Below are positions 24,050 through 26,707 of a stretch of 26,707 nucleotides of DNA, piece after piece. The stretch is from Synergistaceae bacterium UBA6101 (GTDB lineage: Bacteria > Synergistota > Synergistia > Synergistales > Synergistaceae), in assembly GCA_002428495.1 (NCBI GenBank), contig DIWR01000010.1, forward strand, positions 1-26,707, given 5' to 3'. The position numbers were made by a program, and so were the translations under genes. The notes beneath the pieces are model-generated. The model saw only the letters and a program-made list of their open reading frames with translations. It searched no databases and had not been told where the DNA came from. Every line of letters begins with the position of its first letter. Positions within the stretch are counted from its first letter, which is position 1.

Positions 24050-24201
24050 TCAACTTTCCCACCTCTTGCTACTAGTGGATTCAAAACCTCTGTTTTTCGT
24101 CTTCTCTGCATGTTATTTAGCGGAGAACCAGTGGCTCTAAAATATTGAAGTCGCTGGATTCCCGCTCAAAAGCATGCGGGAAAGACGGTGGGAAAGTTGA
24201 G
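24050..24201. repeat. 152-bp element bounded by 15-bp inverted repeats, with an internal REP-like palindrome
   Basis: CTCAACTTTCCCACC (24050-24064) and GGTGGGAAAGTTGAG (24187-24201) are perfect 15-bp inverted repeats. Just inside the right end, GGATTCCCGC and GCGGGAAAGACGG form a stem-loop (TTCCCGC at about 24162, GCGGGAA at about 24176, 10-nt loop) that resembles the dispersed palindromes ending in a GACGG-like tail in many bacterial genomes. No transposase is encoded, so this may be a small non-autonomous element (MITE-like) or a dispersed repeat. It sits in the AT-rich gap between the divergent ilv and Fur-family promoters; the rest of 23881-24049 shows no gene. Confidence 0.6.
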
Positions 24202-24264
24202 TTGTTTATTTATAAAAAATATGAAAGTAAAATGTTTTAGATCAGATGTGGTTACAGAAAAACC

Positions 24265-24293
24265 TTGCAGACGCAGATGGAATGCATTAAAAT
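24265..24293 (+). promoter_or_regulatory. Promoter of the Fur-family regulator operon
   Basis: TTGCAG (24265-24270), 17-bp spacer, TAAAAT (24288-24293). Start of transcription near 24300, some 32 nt before the TTG start codon at 24332. It rules out the longer open frame that begins at 24188. Confidence 0.75.
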
Positions 24294-24296
24294 GCA
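24283..24296. promoter_or_regulatory. Palindrome over the -10: candidate Fur-family operator
   Basis: TGCATT-AA-AATGCA is a 14-bp inverted repeat that covers the -10 element of the promoter. AT-rich inverted repeats at this place are typical autoregulatory operators of Fur-family proteins, although the half-site does not match the classical Fur, Zur or PerR boxes well enough to choose. Confidence 0.45.
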
Positions 24297-24331
24297 AATT
24301 GGTTGCGTTTAATATTCAAGGGGTGGTTTTT

Positions 24332-24754
24332 TTGAACGTTGAAAAAATACTTAGCGTTGCAAAACTGAGAGCAACACATCAGAGAAAACTCGTTCTGAGG
24401 CTTTTGGTGGAAAAAGGTTCCCCTCTCTCTCATAGTGAGATATCCTCTACCCTTGTCGAATCGCTTGATAAGGTCACGCTGTACAGGACCCTGCAGACCC
24501 TTAAAGCTGCTGGCATAGTACACCAGGTCCAGGGGCTGGACGGAGTATGGCGCTTCTGCGCCCATGATCCGGAGTCAAAGGGCTGTCCCGGAGATCATCC
24601 CCATTTCCTTTGTCTTCACTGCGGAAAAATGTTTTGCCTTACAGATCAGCGGCTTCCCCGGGTCGAGGTTCCCGAGGGTATGACCGTTGAGGGCAAACAG
24701 CTTGTTGTATATGGGTGCTGCAGTGAATGCAGCCCTGAAACGGAGGCCAGATAA
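24332..24754 (+). CDS. Fur-family transcriptional regulator
   Basis: Metal-responsive repressor of the Fur/Zur/PerR group, 140 residues. The N-terminal winged helix (about 1-82) contains the recognition helix DKVTLYRTLQTLKAAG; the C-terminal part holds GDHPHFLCLHCGKMF (H89, H91, C94, C97) and a second CxxC (C130, C133), which together form the structural zinc site of the family. Start is TTG 24332, preceded by AAGGGGTGG at a 5-bp distance and just downstream of a promoter; in-frame sequence upstream lies over the promoter and is not coding. Metal specificity is not readable. The next gene starts 2 bp after its stop, so it is co-transcribed with two molybdenum-cofactor-related genes. Confidence 0.88.
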   Translation: MNVEKILSVAKLRATHQRKLVLRLLVEKGSPLSHSEISSTLVESLDKVTLYRTLQTLKAAGIVHQVQGLDGVWRFCAHDPESKGCPGDHPHFLCLHCGKMFCLTDQRLPRVEVPEGMTVEGKQLVVYGCCSECSPETEAR

Positions 24755-24756
24755 AC

Positions 24757-25803
24757 ATGAAGATAACAGTGATCCCGCTTGAAGAAGCCATTGGCAGGCC
24801 TCTTGCACATGACCTTACACAGATAGACGCGGTAAACCACATTAAATCTGCCCGTTTCAAAAAAGGCCAGATCATTACAAAAGAAGATATTCCCACACTG
24901 AAAGACATGGGAAGGGAAAACCTCTCTGTAATGGAGATGTCTCCCGGGGAAGTTCATGAAGATGAGGCTGCTATGCAGCTTGCGGAGGTGCTCTGCGGAG
25001 AGAACTTAAGGATAACGCCTCCTGAAGAGGGCCGCTGCAATCTCGTTGCTACAAGTTCAGGCATACTATGGTACCTTGCTGAGACAGTCAACAGGGTGAA
25101 TCAGGATCCCGACTGGGTACTTTCTGCTCTGGCGCCTCACCGTCCTGTACTGAAGGGGCAGACGGTCGCGGGTTTTCGCATAAGACCTCTTGTAATGGAA
25201 GACTATAGGGTCGAACGTGCCGTCGCGGCAGTGAGAGGAAGCAGGCCTTTTGCTGTGCTGCCCTTCAGGGATCTCAAAGTAGCTGTCGTGACCACGGGCA
25301 AAGAGATAGTTGACAAAAGGGTACAGGATGCTTTCAGGCCGAAGCTTGACGAGAAGCTGAGCAGGCTCAGCGGCAGCGTTATAGGGCAGGCATTCTGCTC
25401 TGATTCTCTTGAACAGATAGCCGATGCGATCAGTAAATTCCTAAATGAGGGTGCCAAAGTGATAATCTGCACGGGAGGGATGAGTGTGGATGCGGACGAC
25501 AGAACGCCCGGAGCTATCCGTTCTGTCTGCAGGAAGATCTCTTTTCAGGGATCTCCCTCTCTGCCGGGTGCCATGCTTATGCTGGGTTACGCCAAGTCAC
25601 CCGTCGACGGAGAAGATGTGGCGGTCATAGGCGCACCTGCCTGTGTTGCCTTTGATGAGAGGACAGCTCTGGATAAACTGCTGCCCTTTGTCTTTGCAGG
25701 CATAGAGCCCGGCGACCTTGTACGAAGGTGGGGCGTGGGAGGACTTTGCGAACACTGCCCGACCTGCCATTATCCTTCGTGCTCTTTCGCAGCAGGAAGC
25801 TGA
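24757..25803 (+). CDS. Molybdopterin-binding-domain protein with Cys-rich C-terminus
   Basis: A 348-residue protein whose second half (about 170-315) is a MoaB/MogA/MoeA-type molybdopterin-binding domain: LKVAVVTTGKEIV, IICTGGMSVDADDRTPGAIR, SLPGAMLMLGY and VAVIGAPAC. The N-terminal ~150 residues begin MKITVIPLEEAIGRPLAHDLTQI, which is reminiscent of MoeA N-termini but is not a full MoeA. The tail GGLCEHCPTCHYPSCSF has four cysteines (C331, C334, C337, C342) that could bind zinc or an iron-sulfur cluster. Such proteins are found near XdhC and molybdenum hydroxylase genes, as here. A role in cofactor handling is inferred; the exact reaction is unknown. Ribosome site GGAGG overlaps the end of the regulator gene. 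Confidence 0.82.
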   Translation: MKITVIPLEEAIGRPLAHDLTQIDAVNHIKSARFKKGQIITKEDIPTLKDMGRENLSVMEMSPGEVHEDEAAMQLAEVLCGENLRITPPEEGRCNLVATSSGILWYLAETVNRVNQDPDWVLSALAPHRPVLKGQTVAGFRIRPLVMEDYRVERAVAAVRGSRPFAVLPFRDLKVAVVTTGKEIVDKRVQDAFRPKLDEKLSRLSGSVIGQAFCSDSLEQIADAISKFLNEGAKVIICTGGMSVDADDRTPGAIRSVCRKISFQGSPSLPGAMLMLGYAKSPVDGEDVAVIGAPACVAFDERTALDKLLPFVFAGIEPGDLVRRWGVGGLCEHCPTCHYPSCSFAAGS

Positions 25804-25876
25804 TGAGTTATCCTCCCGGAGAGCAGTCTTGCCTCTCTTCGGTCATAAGGAAATTTTTAGCAAAGGAGCATAAAGC

Positions 25877-26677
25877 ATGAACAGAGATCTTTTGGCCCTA
25901 ATAAACAATGAGGTCGAAGCCGGTTACTACGGTGTGCTTTGCACAGTTACCGAGGAATCAGGATCGACCCCCAGGAGCAAAGGCGCTTCCATGTGGGTTC
26001 ACAAGGATGGCAGCATCAGCGGCACTATCGGCGGGGGACTCTTAGAATTTGAAACGATTCAAAAAGCCAGAGAGCTTCTAGCTTCAGCAGATACCGTGTT
26101 CGTATGGAAGAAGGAGCTTACAGAGAAGGACGGAATGCTCTGCGGAGGCTCAGCAACGATCTATATGGAAGTGATAGGAAGGGAAGACGAACTTGTGATC
26201 TTTGGTGCCGGACACGTAGGGAAGGCTGTTGCAGAGGTCGGGGTTTTTGCAGGATTCAGGGTCACGGTATGGGACGAGAGGGAAGAATACGCTAACAGCG
26301 AAAATATCCCCTGCGCCCGTACGGTCGTCTGCCCTATCAACGATATATACGAAAAAGGAATAACTCTCCACGAGAGAAGCTATGTGGTCATAGTGACCCG
26401 AGGACATGCCCTGGATGCTGAGGCTGTGGCGATAACGGACAACAAGCCTGGGGCATATTATGGAATGATAGGTTCGCGTTCAAAGATAGCGGCGGTCAGG
26501 AAGATGCTTGTTGCAAGAGGTGTCTCGCAGGAACATTTGGACCGGATACACCAGCCGATAGGGCTTCCGATAAAAGCTGAGACTCCCGAAGAGATCGCGG
26601 TCTCTATCCTTGCTGAGATCATCGCGGTAAGAAGAGGCGGGGACCTTGATGATCTGAAGAAAGCCAGCCAGTCATAA
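25877..26677 (+). CDS. xdhC: XdhC/CoxI-family molybdenum hydroxylase maturation protein
   Basis: XdhC-type proteins bind the molybdenum cofactor, help add its terminal sulfido ligand and deliver it to xanthine dehydrogenase-like enzymes. This 266-residue protein has the N-terminal XdhC motif ESGSTPRSKGASMWV and GTIGGGLLEFE (residues 27-58), GMLCGG with C89, and the C-terminal Rossmann domain with GAGHVGKAVAE from residue 110 and GMIGSRSK. AAAGGAG ribosome site lies before ATG 25877. It is 73 bp after the molybdopterin-binding protein, with a weak hairpin in the gap, and appears to be in the same operon. The enzyme it serves is not in the window; the 30 bp after its stop contain only a purine-rich stretch that may be the ribosome site of a further gene. 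Confidence 0.92.
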   Translation: MNRDLLALINNEVEAGYYGVLCTVTEESGSTPRSKGASMWVHKDGSISGTIGGGLLEFETIQKARELLASADTVFVWKKELTEKDGMLCGGSATIYMEVIGREDELVIFGAGHVGKAVAEVGVFAGFRVTVWDEREEYANSENIPCARTVVCPINDIYEKGITLHERSYVVIVTRGHALDAEAVAITDNKPGAYYGMIGSRSKIAAVRKMLVARGVSQEHLDRIHQPIGLPIKAETPEEIAVSILAEIIAVRRGGDLDDLKKASQS

Positions 26678-26707
26678 CAAATTGATAAAGTATAGAAAGA
26701 GGGAGCG

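Noticed and set aside
24188..24331. 48-residue N-terminal extension of the Fur-family protein
   Set aside because: The stretch covers the promoter and the end of the inverted repeat, is unlike Fur N-termini, and TTG 24332 has a well-placed ribosome site.
1..26707. CRISPR arrays, tRNA or rRNA genes, prophage
   Set aside because: No regularly spaced repeats, tRNA-like cloverleaf, rRNA segments or phage genes were seen in either strand.

Overview
This window looks like the chromosome of an anaerobic, amino-acid-using bacterium with moderate G+C. A B12-dependent ribonucleotide reductase, a Na+-coupled amino-acid importer with a tiny partner subunit, a citrate-lyase gene set and molybdoenzyme accessory genes all point that way. 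Synergistota is my best guess, made from gene content and family resemblance only; an anaerobic Firmicute is possible. No rRNA, tRNA, CRISPR array or intact insertion sequence was seen.

Left part, + strand: a 5'-truncated NSS-family transporter (1-1406), a 40-residue MetS-like small subunit (1440-1562) and a strong terminator; a 500-bp non-coding stretch ending in two NrdR-box-like sites 31 bp apart; a class II ribonucleotide reductase (2116-3828) with a short C-terminus and a terminator; then about 660 bp of non-coding DNA with a good promoter and a possible long leader.

Middle, + strand: a probable operon of aconitase-family hydratase, NADP-type isocitrate dehydrogenase and the citrate lyase subunits citD, citE and citF (4562-10962). 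Together these link 2-oxoglutarate, isocitrate and citrate to acetate plus oxaloacetate. The direction of flux cannot be read from the DNA. No citrate synthase and no citrate lyase activation gene (citC, citX, citG) is present here.

Middle, - strand: modABC for molybdate uptake (13744 down to 11048), with a clear sigma-70-type promoter and a 13-bp palindrome at its -35. Then comes an eight-gene branched-chain amino-acid operon, ilvN-ilvC-leuA-leuC-leuD-leuB-ilvB-ilvD (23606 down to 13954), closed by a terminator. It is preceded by a consensus-like promoter, an unlisted 31-codon leader peptide with a run of Leu/Val/Ile codons, and a GC-rich terminator hairpin with a competing antiterminator segment: a textbook translation-coupled attenuator.

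Right part, + strand: a 152-bp inverted-repeat element (24050-24201), then a Fur-family regulator with a TTG start just downstream of a good promoter, a molybdopterin-binding-domain protein with a Cys-rich tail, and an XdhC-family protein. These three seem to form a molybdenum hydroxylase maturation operon.
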